Shown: positions 43,314 to 51,998 of the stretch, one piece after another
Layout of the letters: each line of letters begins with the position of its first letter
Position numbering within the stretch: the first letter of the stretch is position 1
Assembly (NCBI GenBank): GCA_910577835.1
Contig: CAJTOU010000005.1
Coordinates: 1-64,000, forward strand
Source of the DNA: an uncultured Lachnospiraceae bacterium
GTDB taxonomy: Bacteria; Bacillota_A; Clostridia; Lachnospirales; Lachnospiraceae
Length of the DNA: 64,000 bases
Reading direction: 5' to 3'
Notes under the pieces: model-generated
Databases searched by the model: none
What the model saw: only the letters and a program-made list of their open reading frames with translations
What the model was told of the DNA's origin: nothing
Position numbers and translations under genes: made by a program

Positions 43314-43438
43314 ACTGTTTTGTTATTATAACAAGTAAATTCTAAATATACTTGTAGAATAAATTTTTCAATGGGTATTATAACCAGTGATTTAATTTGG
43401 AAAGTATATGATAAAAAATGAAAGAAAGAGGAATTAGA

Positions 43439-43858
43439 GTGAAAATAAAAAAATATATTTCTAAAGTTATTATATTGCTGACAATTTTAATGATGTTTTA
43501 TACTGTTCCAGTATCGGCATCGAATTATAAAGATACTGTATTTGAATTTTATTTTAAAACTGCTTTAGGCGGAAGCACTACCACTGATTTGCGTGAAAAG
43601 CAAGATGATTCTTCAGTATATATGAAGTGTGAAAAAACTACATTTCCATATACCGCTTTAGTAGTTGCTTCTCAAAGTGTATATGATGTGCATTATAATG
43701 TATCTGACGGACATATATATACGTTTGATAGTGGAACAGTACATAAAATGATTAACTATGTATATGAAAATAATTTTAAATATGCTGCCATCTATGCGAA
43801 AAGAGTTTATTCGTATAATTATTCTGCTAATGGTTTGTGGAGTCCTGACAGTATATAA
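43439..43858 (+). CDS. Small secreted protein of unknown function
   Basis: A 139-residue protein from GTG 43439, chosen because AAGAGG lies seven bases upstream; an in-frame ATG at 43418 has no site. Residues 1-26 are a signal peptide (KYISKVIILLTILMMFYTVP, then VSASA-like cleavage at VSAS). The mature part of about 110 residues is Tyr/Ser/Thr-rich with YKDTVFEFYFKTALGG, DDSSVYMKCEKT and IYTFDSGTVHKMINYVYENN. It loosely resembles small secreted DUF2712-like or bacteriocin-like proteins of Firmicutes, but I cannot confirm a family. No immunity or transporter gene is visible next to it. It lies 125 nt after the MITE-like element. Confidence 0.6.
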   Translation: MKIKKYISKVIILLTILMMFYTVPVSASNYKDTVFEFYFKTALGGSTTTDLREKQDDSSVYMKCEKTTFPYTALVVASQSVYDVHYNVSDGHIYTFDSGTVHKMINYVYENNFKYAAIYAKRVYSYNYSANGLWSPDSI

Positions 43859-43880
43859 GCAAAAAATTTTTATTTTTTGC
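43859..43880 (+). terminator. AT-rich hairpin after the small secreted protein
   Basis: GCAAAAAAT (43859-43867) pairs with ATTTTTTGC (43872-43880) and starts right after the stop codon. The T-run is in the right arm, so it is a weak but plausible terminator. The gap to alaS then holds the second copy of the 25-bp motif (43890-43914). Confidence 0.5.
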
Positions 43881-44059
43881 AAGCAAATGCGTATGAATCC
43901 GTACTTAATATTTAAGCAAGGATTTTATGAAGGGAATAGAATTGATGTTTTTGCTCTTTCTTGCTGGTTTTATCTGACTTCCTGCAGGGAAGGGCAAAAA
44001 AATGGTTTAATGTATGATTGTATAGCTGACTGACATGGAAAGGTTTTTGTAAATAATGA

Positions 44060-44088
44060 TTGAAAAACAAAAAGAATTGTGTTAAAAT
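44060..44088 (+). promoter_or_regulatory. Sigma-A-type promoter for alaS
   Basis: TTGAAA (44060-44065) and TAAAAT (44083-44088) are 17 nt apart, 33 nt before the alaS start codon. The leader is too short for a T-box. Confidence 0.6.
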
Positions 44089-44121
44089 TAAGGACAATGT
44101 AACAAAATTTTGGAGGCAGTC

Positions 44122-46779
44122 ATGAAGAAATACGGAGTAAATGAACTCAGAAGAATGTACCTTGAATTTTTTGAAAGCAAAAATCATTTAAAGATGAACA
44201 GCTTTTCTTTAGTACCGCACAACGATAACAGCCTTTTACTGATTAATTCAGGAATGGCTCCGTTGAAGCCATATTTTACTGGACAGGAAATACCGCCGAG
44301 AAGAAGGGTGACTACCTGTCAGAAGGCAATTCGTACAGAAGATATTGACAGTATTGGCAAAGATGGTAGACATCTTACCTTTTTTGAGATGCTTGGTAAT
44401 TTTTCGTTTGGAGATTACTTTAAAGAAGAAGCTATCACATGGTCATGGGAGTTTTTGACAGAGGTTCTTGGATTGGAAAAGGAAAGGCTTTATCCGTCTG
44501 TTTATTATGAGGATGAAGAGGCGTTTGAGCTGTGGCATAAAAAAATCGGGATTCCGAAGGAAAAAATTACGAAATTTTATCCGGATGAAAATGGAGAATG
44601 TGATAACTTTTGGGAGCATGGTGCAGGTCCTTGTGGTCCTTGCTCGGAGATTTATTATGACAGAGGAGAGAAATATGGATGCGGCAGACCTGATTGTAAA
44701 GTAGGGTGTGACTGTGACCGTTTTATGGAAGTGTGGAATAATGTATTCACACAGTTTGAAGGAGATGGCAAGGGTAATTATACTGAGCTTGCTCAGAAAA
44801 ATATTGATACCGGAATGGGGCTGGAAAGGCTTGGGCTGGTAGTACAGGATGTGGATTCTGTCTTTGACCTTGATACAATGAAGGCGATTCGCGATAAAGT
44901 CTGTGAAATTGCAGGAATAGAGTATCACTCGGATAAAGACAAGGATGTTTCTGTCCGGTTGATTACGGACCATATGCGTTCTGCTACTTTTTTGATTTCA
45001 GACGGCGTTATGCCGTCAAATAAAGGCAGGGGATATGTGCTTCGAAGACTGATTCGGCGTGTCGCAAGACATGGACGGCTTCTGGGTATAAAAGAAGAGT
45101 TTCTTGCAAAGTTAAGTGCAACTGTAATTCAGGAATCAAAAGACGGTTATCCTGAATTGGAGGAGAAGAAGGAATTTATTTTCAGAGTGCTGACAGAGGA
45201 AGAAAGCAAGTTTAATAATACGATTGATTTGGGACTTGGAATTCTCTCAGATTTAATGGATGATTTGACAGAGAAGGATAAAAGCGTGCTGTCCGGAGAA
45301 GATGTGTTCCGTTTATATGATACCTATGGATTTCCACTTGACCTTACAATGGAAATTCTGCAAGAAAAGGGTATGACGTTAGATGAAGAAGGTTTCTTTG
45401 CATGTATGGAAAAACAGCGGAATAAGGCAAGAAAAGCACGCAAAGAGACAAATTATATGGGAGCAGACGCTACTGTTTATGAGGAGATTGATACGGCGGT
45501 AACTTCTGTGTTTATTGGTTATAATACTTTACAGGCAGAATCGGAGATTGTTGCGCTTACAACGGAAAGTGAAGTAATACAGGCGTTGGCAGACGGCGAT
45601 ATGGGTACGATTATTGTAAAGGAAACACCTTTTTATGCGACAATGGGCGGACAGGAAGGCGATACTGGAACGATTACAGCGGGTGAGGCTGTGTTTGAGG
45701 TGATACAGACAATAAAGCTGTCCGGTGGAAAAATTGGTCATGTGGGAAAAGTGACAAAGGGTATGTTTAAGCTGGGAGATGTGGTTTCGCTTCAGGTTGA
45801 TGAAACAATGAGAAATGGAACCTGTAAAAATCACAGTGCGACACATTTGCTTCAAAAGGCGCTTAGAATGGTGCTCGGTACACATGTACAGCAGAAGGGT
45901 TCTCTGGTAACGCCGGACAGACTGAGATTTGATTTTTCTCATTTTGAGGCGATGACAGCAGAAGAGATAGCAAAAACAGAAGAAATTGTAAATAGAGAGA
46001 TAGAGCATGCTTTGCAGGTACGCACAGAGGAAATGAGCATGGAGGATGCCAGAAAGACCGGTGCTATGGCTCTTTTTGATGAAAAATATGGAGAGACAGT
46101 AAGAGTGGTTTCCATGGGAGATTTTTCTGTGGAGCTGTGCGGTGGTACACATGTATCCAATACAGGTACAATCGGCATGTTTAAGATTGTATCCGAGGCA
46201 GGTATTGCAGCGGGTGTAAGAAGAATCGAAGCTCTTACGTCGCAAGGAGTATTAAAGTATTATGCAGAGGTTGAAAAGGAACTTAATCAGGCAGCGAAGA
46301 CTGCCAAATCAGATACAGCAGGTCTTGTGAAGAAGATTGAAGCCATGCAGGAGGATTTGAGAAGGCTGCACAGCGAAAACGAAAAGCTGAAAAGCCAGAT
46401 TGCAAATGCAAGTCTTGGCGATATCACAAATCAGATTACTGAGGTATCTGGGGTTAAGCTTCTGGCGACAAGAGTGGACGGTGTGGATATGAACGGTCTG
46501 CGAAATCTTGGCGACCAGTTAAAGAATAAGATAGGCGAAGGTGTTATTCTGATTGCGTCGGCAGCAGGGGATTCCAAAGTAAATCTTTTGGCAATGGCTA
46601 CTGATGAGGCGCAGAAGAGGGGCGCACATGCCGGTAATCTTATAAAAGCGGTAGCTGCCGTAGTTGGCGGAGGCGGAGGCGGACGTCCGAATATGGCTCA
46701 GGCTGGTGGAAAAAATCCAGAGGCTATCGGGGAGGCACTGAAAGAGGCTTCCAATGTCCTTAAGGGACAAATCAAATAA
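44122..46779 (+). CDS. alaS: Alanyl-tRNA synthetase
   Basis: An 885-residue class II enzyme that charges tRNA-Ala and edits mischarged Ser or Gly. The N-terminal catalytic core starts NELRRMYLEFFESKNHLKMN and contains FFEMLGNFSFGDYFKEEAI. The editing domain has the zinc motifs HSATHLLQKAL and CGGTHVSNTG, and the C-terminal domain ends with the glycine-rich GGGGGGRPNMAQAGG. Length is normal. The ATG at 44122 has TTGGAGG seven bases upstream; an in-frame TTG at 44110 overlaps that site and is not the start. The GH43 gene follows after only 15 nt. Confidence 0.96.
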   Translation: MKKYGVNELRRMYLEFFESKNHLKMNSFSLVPHNDNSLLLINSGMAPLKPYFTGQEIPPRRRVTTCQKAIRTEDIDSIGKDGRHLTFFEMLGNFSFGDYFKEEAITWSWEFLTEVLGLEKERLYPSVYYEDEEAFELWHKKIGIPKEKITKFYPDENGECDNFWEHGAGPCGPCSEIYYDRGEKYGCGRPDCKVGCDCDRFMEVWNNVFTQFEGDGKGNYTELAQKNIDTGMGLERLGLVVQDVDSVFDLDTMKAIRDKVCEIAGIEYHSDKDKDVSVRLITDHMRSATFLISDGVMPSNKGRGYVLRRLIRRVARHGRLLGIKEEFLAKLSATVIQESKDGYPELEEKKEFIFRVLTEEESKFNNTIDLGLGILSDLMDDLTEKDKSVLSGEDVFRLYDTYGFPLDLTMEILQEKGMTLDEEGFFACMEKQRNKARKARKETNYMGADATVYEEIDTAVTSVFIGYNTLQAESEIVALTTESEVIQALADGDMGTIIVKETPFYATMGGQEGDTGTITAGEAVFEVIQTIKLSGGKIGHVGKVTKGMFKLGDVVSLQVDETMRNGTCKNHSATHLLQKALRMVLGTHVQQKGSLVTPDRLRFDFSHFEAMTAEEIAKTEEIVNREIEHALQVRTEEMSMEDARKTGAMALFDEKYGETVRVVSMGDFSVELCGGTHVSNTGTIGMFKIVSEAGIAAGVRRIEALTSQGVLKYYAEVEKELNQAAKTAKSDTAGLVKKIEAMQEDLRRLHSENEKLKSQIANASLGDITNQITEVSGVKLLATRVDGVDMNGLRNLGDQLKNKIGEGVILIASAAGDSKVNLLAMATDEAQKRGAHAGNLIKAVAAVVGGGGGGRPNMAQAGGKNPEAIGEALKEASNVLKGQIK

Positions 46780-46794
46780 TTTTAGGAGGTTTTT

Positions 46795-48981
46795 ATGCAG
46801 AAATTAACAAAAAAGCTGATTGCTTTTCTTGCATGTATGATGCTGATTCTGTCCATGGCTTTGGCAGCAACGGCGGCAGACGACGGCGATGTTGTAAGAA
46901 AAGATGGTTTCAGCTCCATGAAAGGACTTGAAATCAGTGTAAGTACAGACAGTGACAAGTATAAAAGCGGAGAAGCTGTCGAGTATACCATGTCATTTAA
47001 AAATACAAATGACTATGACCTTGACAAGGTGAACGTAACTTATAAGTTTCCAGAAGGCGTAAATTACAGCAAAAATTCGACAGCTTTAAAGGAAGCCAGA
47101 GAAATCGGCCATATCAAAGCTGGTGAGACAATTACAAAGACATTTACAACAGAGGGCGATAAGCACAGCAGTATGAACCTTGGACTGATTATTGGAATTG
47201 TTATAGCCGTTGTTGTAATAATAGTGGTTTTGGTGGTTGTACTTATGATGAAGGGCAAAAAGGGAAAGAAAGCCACTGCATCCATGCTTGCAGGTGTTCT
47301 TTTGGCAGGCTGTATGTCATCAGCCTTTTCAACACCGGCATATGCAGTGACAAACTCTGACTTTGCTTCTGTCGGAGTACATGACCCTTCTATTGTTAAG
47401 GACCCTGAGACAGGTACATACTATATTTTTGGTTCACATCTTGGTTTTGCAAAGACAGATGATTTAATGAAGTGGAAAAATTTTACGCTGAATATAAGTT
47501 CAGATTATGATGCTCTTTTTGGAGATGTCTGGAAAAACTATTGTATTACTCCGGAGAACAGCGAATTGCGTTCGGCTACTGGTTCAAATATGTGGGCACC
47601 GGATGTGATTTGGAATGATACAATGAAAAAATGGTGTATGTACATGAGCATTAATGGAAATGAATGGCATTCTGCGATTGTGCTTCTTACTGCGGATAAG
47701 ATTGAAGGACCATATGAATATGTGGATGAAGTAATTTTTTCAGGATGCTTTGGCAGCGCAGATGCATCAGCATCTGCAGAATCATCTACAATCAAGGCAG
47801 ATAAGACAGTGGAATATGACGGCGCAGAAGCAAAAATGACAATGACTGTTACTTTTTCTCCTTACAGCGAAACAGTATCAAGAGTTGATTATGCCGATAT
47901 CAAGCAGGTGCTGAAACTGGGAGAAAACGATGCTATTCCAACAAGATATACAACTGACCCAGTGACAACAGGTACGGCAAATGTAAACTGTATCGACCCA
48001 AATGTACAGTATGATGATGAAGGAAATCTCTGGATGACATACGGCTCATGGTCAGCAGGTATTTTCCAGATTAAACTTGATACAAAGACAGGTCTTAGAG
48101 ATTACGAATATGAATATGGTGAATATGTAAAGGATAAGGTAGACCCATATCTTGGATATAAACTTGCAGGAGGATATTATAACTCTGGTGAGGCTCCATA
48201 TCTTTTAAAGGCAGATAAATATTATTATCTGTTTGTATCACTTGGAAATCTTGAAACAAGTGGTGGTTACAATATGAGAATTTTCCGTTCTGAAAATATT
48301 AATGGACCATATGTAGACCAGAAAGGAAACAGTGCTATTTACACCGCATATGACCCGACAGCCGGTATTGTAGATTTGTCAAAAGATACAAAGACTACAA
48401 AATATAATTCAGTCAGAGGTATCAGAGCAATGAGTTCTGTCAGAATGTATGGAAAGAGTGATACTCATGTTGAGGCAGCTCAGGGACATAACTCTGCATT
48501 TGTAGATGATGATGGCAGAATCTATCTGGTATACCATACAAGATATTCTGATACAGGCGAACAGTTCTGGGTAAGAGTTCATCAGATGTATGTGAATGAA
48601 GATGGCTGGCTGGTAGTTTCTCCTTATGAATACTCAGGTGAATTACTGACAGAAGTAGGCTTTACACCGGATGAAATTGCAGGAACCTATGATTTCTCCA
48701 TTCAGTATCAGAATAAGGTATTTGTGGCAAACTCAGCAGTAGATAAGACAAATGGTATTTATGATGCAATACAGATTACATTAAGCTCAGACGGAACCAT
48801 TTCTGGTGGAGCAACAGGTACATGGAAAACCACAACAGGTTCAAATGTTGAAATGGTAATCGACGGTATAACCTATAAGGGAGTATTTGTAAAACAGGCA
48901 AATGAAACCGACAGAGCAGAGACATTAACCTTTACTTTATGTGGTGGTAATCAGCTTGCATGGGGCGCAAAGCTTCCATAA
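46795..48981 (+). CDS. Membrane-threaded GH43 endo-arabinanase-like protein with internal second signal
   Basis: A 728-residue protein with an odd build. Residues 1-28 are a normal signal peptide ending ALAATAA. About 30-125 is a DUF11/CARDB-like Ig domain (SGEAVEYTMSFKNTNDYDLD). A strong membrane helix follows (129-152), then KGKKGKK, then a second export-like segment (160-184) with a lipobox-like LLAGC at Cys173 and an AYA site. From 193 comes a GH43 domain with Asp197 in VGVHDPSI, NMWAPDVIWND and GGYYNSGEAPYLLKADKYYY, resembling arabinan endo-1,5-alpha-L-arabinosidases; a small C-terminal beta domain follows from about 610. It should act outside the cell on arabinan. AGGAGG precedes the ATG. 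It may be transcribed with alaS. Confidence 0.82.
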   Translation: MQKLTKKLIAFLACMMLILSMALAATAADDGDVVRKDGFSSMKGLEISVSTDSDKYKSGEAVEYTMSFKNTNDYDLDKVNVTYKFPEGVNYSKNSTALKEAREIGHIKAGETITKTFTTEGDKHSSMNLGLIIGIVIAVVVIIVVLVVVLMMKGKKGKKATASMLAGVLLAGCMSSAFSTPAYAVTNSDFASVGVHDPSIVKDPETGTYYIFGSHLGFAKTDDLMKWKNFTLNISSDYDALFGDVWKNYCITPENSELRSATGSNMWAPDVIWNDTMKKWCMYMSINGNEWHSAIVLLTADKIEGPYEYVDEVIFSGCFGSADASASAESSTIKADKTVEYDGAEAKMTMTVTFSPYSETVSRVDYADIKQVLKLGENDAIPTRYTTDPVTTGTANVNCIDPNVQYDDEGNLWMTYGSWSAGIFQIKLDTKTGLRDYEYEYGEYVKDKVDPYLGYKLAGGYYNSGEAPYLLKADKYYYLFVSLGNLETSGGYNMRIFRSENINGPYVDQKGNSAIYTAYDPTAGIVDLSKDTKTTKYNSVRGIRAMSSVRMYGKSDTHVEAAQGHNSAFVDDDGRIYLVYHTRYSDTGEQFWVRVHQMYVNEDGWLVVSPYEYSGELLTEVGFTPDEIAGTYDFSIQYQNKVFVANSAVDKTNGIYDAIQITLSSDGTISGGATGTWKTTTGSNVEMVIDGITYKGVFVKQANETDRAETLTFTLCGGNQLAWGAKLP

Positions 48982-49019
48982 ATCTGTAAAACAAAATAAG
49001 AAAAAAATAGAAAAAACAG

Positions 49020-49047
49020 TTGACGAATTTTGATATTGTGATATAAT
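49020..49047 (+). promoter_or_regulatory. Sigma-A-type promoter for rpsU
   Basis: TTGACG (49020-49025) and TATAAT (49042-49047) are 16 nt apart, 73 nt before the rpsU start. No earlier terminator hairpin separates it from the GH43 gene. Confidence 0.65.
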
Positions 49048-49120
49048 AACATTTGTGCAATCAATACCCAATCAGTTGTATCATGCACAATCCCACAACT
49101 GGAGGGAGGTCAGGTGAGAG

Positions 49121-49297
49121 ATGTCAAATGTTATCGTGAAAGAGAACGAGAGTTTAGATAGCGCATTACGCAGGTTTAAAAGAAATTGTGCGAAAGCTGG
49201 TATTCAGCAGGAAATTCGCAAAAGAGAACATTACGAAAAGCCAAGCGTAAAGCGCAAGAAAAAGTCAGAAGCAGCCAGAAAACGCAAATATAATTAA
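49121..49297 (+). CDS. rpsU: 30S ribosomal protein S21
   Basis: A 58-residue, very basic protein of the small ribosomal subunit. It starts MSNVIVKENESLDSALRRFK and continues with the conserved KRNCAKAGIQQEIRKREHYE, followed by the basic KPSVKRKKKSEAARKRK tail. S21 takes part in early translation initiation. GGAGGGAGG lies 11 nt before the ATG. It is followed by a strong terminator, so it is mainly a single-gene transcript, just upstream of the yqfC-yqfD-phoH cluster as in many Clostridia. Confidence 0.95.
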   Translation: MSNVIVKENESLDSALRRFKRNCAKAGIQQEIRKREHYEKPSVKRKKKSEAARKRKYN

Positions 49298-49310
49298 TAT
49301 CAGGCTTCTC

Positions 49311-49343
49311 CAGCGGACTACTTTTAAGTAGCCCGCTGTTTTT
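49311..49343 (+). terminator. Intrinsic terminator after rpsU
   Basis: CAGCGGACTACTT (49311-49323) pairs with AAGTAGCCCGCTG (49326-49338) with one mismatch and a tiny loop, followed by TTTTT. This is a strong Rho-independent terminator 14 nt after the rpsU stop. Confidence 0.8.
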
Positions 49344-49446
49344 CGATTTACAGCAATATAAGCTTCTGCTCCACAGGTCTGCCGGTCTTGAATAATTCAG
49401 AAATTTCTGCATATATATAGAACAATAATAAAATGTGTTGATTATT

Positions 49447-49713
49447 ATGAGCCATGATATAAAGAAAAATGTTGCCAATACTTTGGGGCTTCCCAAAGAT
49501 TTGGTGATGGGGGAGGTCAATGTCAGAATTGCGGGAAAAAGCAGAATATTTATAGAAAACTATCGTTATATTATAGAGTATACAGAATCTGTTCTAAAGC
49601 TTCAGTGCAGAAATACAAAATTGAAAATATGCGGAAATAAACTTGTGATAGAATATTACTCAAAAGAAGAAATGCTTGTAAAGGGCATTATCAGTGAAAT
49701 ATCCTATTATTAA
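49447..49713 (+). CDS. yqfC: Sporulation protein YqfC
   Basis: An 88-residue protein of the YqfC family, a small mother-cell sporulation protein found beside yqfD. The sequence KNVANTLGLPKDLVMGEVNV and the C-terminal VIEYYSKEEMLVKGIISEIS match the family. The ATG at 49447 gives the normal length; the frame also has a TTG at 49435. There is no strong Shine-Dalgarno sequence. A candidate sigma-E-like pair (GAATAATT near 49391, CATATATA near 49410) lies about 35 nt upstream. Its 3' end comes 31 nt before the yqfD start. Confidence 0.82.
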   Translation: MSHDIKKNVANTLGLPKDLVMGEVNVRIAGKSRIFIENYRYIIEYTESVLKLQCRNTKLKICGNKLVIEYYSKEEMLVKGIISEISYY

Positions 49714-49744
49714 ACAGCAAAGTTTTTCACAGGGAGGAAACGGC

Positions 49745-50998
49745 ATGAAGGAAAAAGCGACAGGTTTTGTTTCTGGTGTGGTCAGAATTTGTATACAGGG
49801 TGAAAATAAAGAACGATTTGTAAACTTATGCAGAAGCTCCGATATTTATATATGGGATATCAGAGACAGCAGCGATTACAGTTTATGTGTATCAGTGGAA
49901 GATTTTTTCAGACTGAAGCCGATTATAAAAAAAACCGCAGTAAAAACAAAAATACAAGAGAAATACGGACTTCCTTTTCTGATACATCAGTACAGAAAAA
50001 GAAAAATGTTTGTTGCGGGTATTCTGACATCATTTGTGATTATTTATGTTTTATCACTGTTTATTTGGGATATGCAGGTAGATGGAAATTATTCTTACAG
50101 TGATTATGAAATTTTAAAATTTTTACAGGAAAACAGTATTACCCCTGGAATCAAAAAATCAAAACTGAACTGTGATGAAATCGAAAAGGAAATCAGAAAT
50201 CATTATTTTGATATTACATGGGTATCCGTGGAAATGACAGGAACCAGATTAATTGTACATATCAAGGAAAACGAGGAGGAGCTTCGCAAAGAAGGTGAAA
50301 CCGATGAGCCAAAGCCCACAGAAGGAGTGGAATATGATATTGTGGCCATAAAAGATGCGATTGTCACAAATATTATTACACGAAGCGGAACGCCTGCTGT
50401 AAAAGCAGATTTGGAGGTAAAAGCGGGGGATACTCTTGTCTATGGTCGCTATGATGTGGTCAATGACAGCTCAGAGGTAGTCAGAACTCAGTATCTTGCT
50501 GCTGATGCGGATATTTATGGCAAAGTGGTTTATCAGTATGAGTATAATCTCCCGTTGAATTATACGAAAAAAGAATATAATAAGAGCAAAAATCGATTTT
50601 CTTTAAGAATTGGAAATAAAATATATAGACTGACAGATAATAAAGAGGAAGAAGAGACAGATATTATTACAGAAGAAAAACAGCTTTCACTGTATGGGGA
50701 TTTTTATCTGCCTGTTTTTCTGATGAAAAGCACATATAAAAGTTATGAGGAAAAGGAGTATATTTATTCTGAAGAACAGGCGGTAAAACTGTGCGAGGAA
50801 AAATTATCATATTTTTTAGAAAAATTGGAAAAAAATACTATTCAAATTGTTGAAAATAATGTTACAATAGAGGTGAACAATGATATGTGTCAAAGCAAAG
50901 GTACGATTACTGTAATTGAAAATATCGGGCAGCTCCGTGCTGTGGAAAATGAACCAATAACAGAAATAACAGAAGAAACAGGAGAAAGCTATGAGTGA
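49745..50998 (+). CDS. yqfD: Sporulation protein YqfD
   Basis: A 417-residue membrane protein of the YqfD family, required for efficient sporulation (spoIV-type) in B. subtilis. The N-terminal part (GFVSGVVRICIQGENKERFV) precedes a membrane helix (about 90-112). The external part includes VDGNYSYSDYEILKFLQE and GIKKSKLNCDEIEKEIRNH, similar to a POTRA-like fold, and WVSVEMTGTRLIVHIKE, typical of the family. The ATG at 49745 is chosen because GGGAGG lies six to seven bases upstream. It overlaps the phoH start by 8 nt, so the two are translationally coupled. Confidence 0.85.
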   Translation: MKEKATGFVSGVVRICIQGENKERFVNLCRSSDIYIWDIRDSSDYSLCVSVEDFFRLKPIIKKTAVKTKIQEKYGLPFLIHQYRKRKMFVAGILTSFVIIYVLSLFIWDMQVDGNYSYSDYEILKFLQENSITPGIKKSKLNCDEIEKEIRNHYFDITWVSVEMTGTRLIVHIKENEEELRKEGETDEPKPTEGVEYDIVAIKDAIVTNIITRSGTPAVKADLEVKAGDTLVYGRYDVVNDSSEVVRTQYLAADADIYGKVVYQYEYNLPLNYTKKEYNKSKNRFSLRIGNKIYRLTDNKEEEETDIITEEKQLSLYGDFYLPVFLMKSTYKSYEEKEYIYSEEQAVKLCEEKLSYFLEKLEKNTIQIVENNVTIEVNNDMCQSKGTITVIENIGQLRAVENEPITEITEETGESYE

Positions 50999-51983
50999 AA
51001 TCGGAAGAATTATAGATTTGTCAGCCGAAACCGCGGCAAATCTGTTTGGCAAATTTGATGAGTATGTAAAAAAAATAGAAAAAATGCTGCATGTCTCCTT
51101 TGTTTACAGGGAGAATGAACTGAGGGTGATAGGGGGAGAAACCTCTGTAAAGAGGGCAGTAAATGTAGTAAATACGCTGGCAGAACTGGCTAAAAGGGGA
51201 GAAACTATTACAGAACAGAATGTAGATTATGCCCTGTCCCTTACCTTTTCAGACAGTACAGAGCAGATGATTGAACTGGATGACGCTATTATATGCCGGA
51301 CTATCGCAGGTAAACCGATAAAGCCTAAAACAGTGGGACAAAAGAGCTATGTGAACAGTATATCCAATCATACAATTGTTTTTGGACTAGGACCGGCAGG
51401 AACAGGAAAGACTTACCTTGCGATGGCGATGGCGATTTCCGCTTTTAAAAATGATGAGGTAAACCGGATTATTCTGACAAGACCGGCAATTGAGGCGGGA
51501 GAAAATCTCGGATTTCTGCCCGGAGATTTGCAGAGCAAGGTAGACCCGTATTTAAGGCCATTGTATGATGCTATTTATCAAATTATGGGCGCGGAAAGCT
51601 ACCTTCATAATACGGAAAAAGGTCTGATAGAGGTAGCGCCTCTTGCCTATATGAGAGGGCGGACATTAGATAATGCATTTATTATATTAGACGAGGCACA
51701 GAATACTACACCGGCACAGATGAAAATGTTTCTGACCAGAATCGGCTTTGGCTCGAAGGTGGTTATTACAGGTGATTTGACACAAAAAGACTTGCCGAAA
51801 GGCACTGTTTCCGGTCTTGATATTGCAATCAAGGTATTGCAGGGAATTGAAGATATTGACATTATCCGGCTGTCCAATCAGGATGTAGTCAGACATCCTC
51901 TGGTACAGCGTATTGTAAAGGCATATGAGGAATTTGAAACAAAACATTCAAGAGAAAACAGAGATAACTACAAAAGAAGGTAA
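50991..51983 (+). CDS. phoH: PhoH-family ATPase
   Basis: A 330-residue cytoplasmic ATPase of the PhoH/PhoL family. Walker A is GPAGTGKT (134-141) and Walker B is AFIILDEAQN (229-238). An N-terminal KH-like region (1-90) precedes it. The gene neighbourhood phoH-HD-ybeY is conserved in Firmicutes, and PhoH with YbeY is thought to work in rRNA and RNA maturation. It overlaps yqfD by 8 nt with AGGAGA upstream of the ATG, and the HD-domain gene follows after 15 nt. Confidence 0.92.
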   Translation: MSEIGRIIDLSAETAANLFGKFDEYVKKIEKMLHVSFVYRENELRVIGGETSVKRAVNVVNTLAELAKRGETITEQNVDYALSLTFSDSTEQMIELDDAIICRTIAGKPIKPKTVGQKSYVNSISNHTIVFGLGPAGTGKTYLAMAMAISAFKNDEVNRIILTRPAIEAGENLGFLPGDLQSKVDPYLRPLYDAIYQIMGAESYLHNTEKGLIEVAPLAYMRGRTLDNAFIILDEAQNTTPAQMKMFLTRIGFGSKVVITGDLTQKDLPKGTVSGLDIAIKVLQGIEDIDIIRLSNQDVVRHPLVQRIVKAYEEFETKHSRENRDNYKRR

Positions 51984-51998
51984 TCAGGAGGATATATC

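Noticed and set aside
43758..44033. 91-codon frame overlapping the small secreted protein
   Set aside because: It overlaps a better-supported gene, crosses its terminator and has no ribosome binding site.
45529..46245. 238-codon open frame antisense to alaS
   Set aside because: It mirrors the codon pattern of alaS, is Cys/His/Ser-rich in the manner of shadow frames, and has no start signals.
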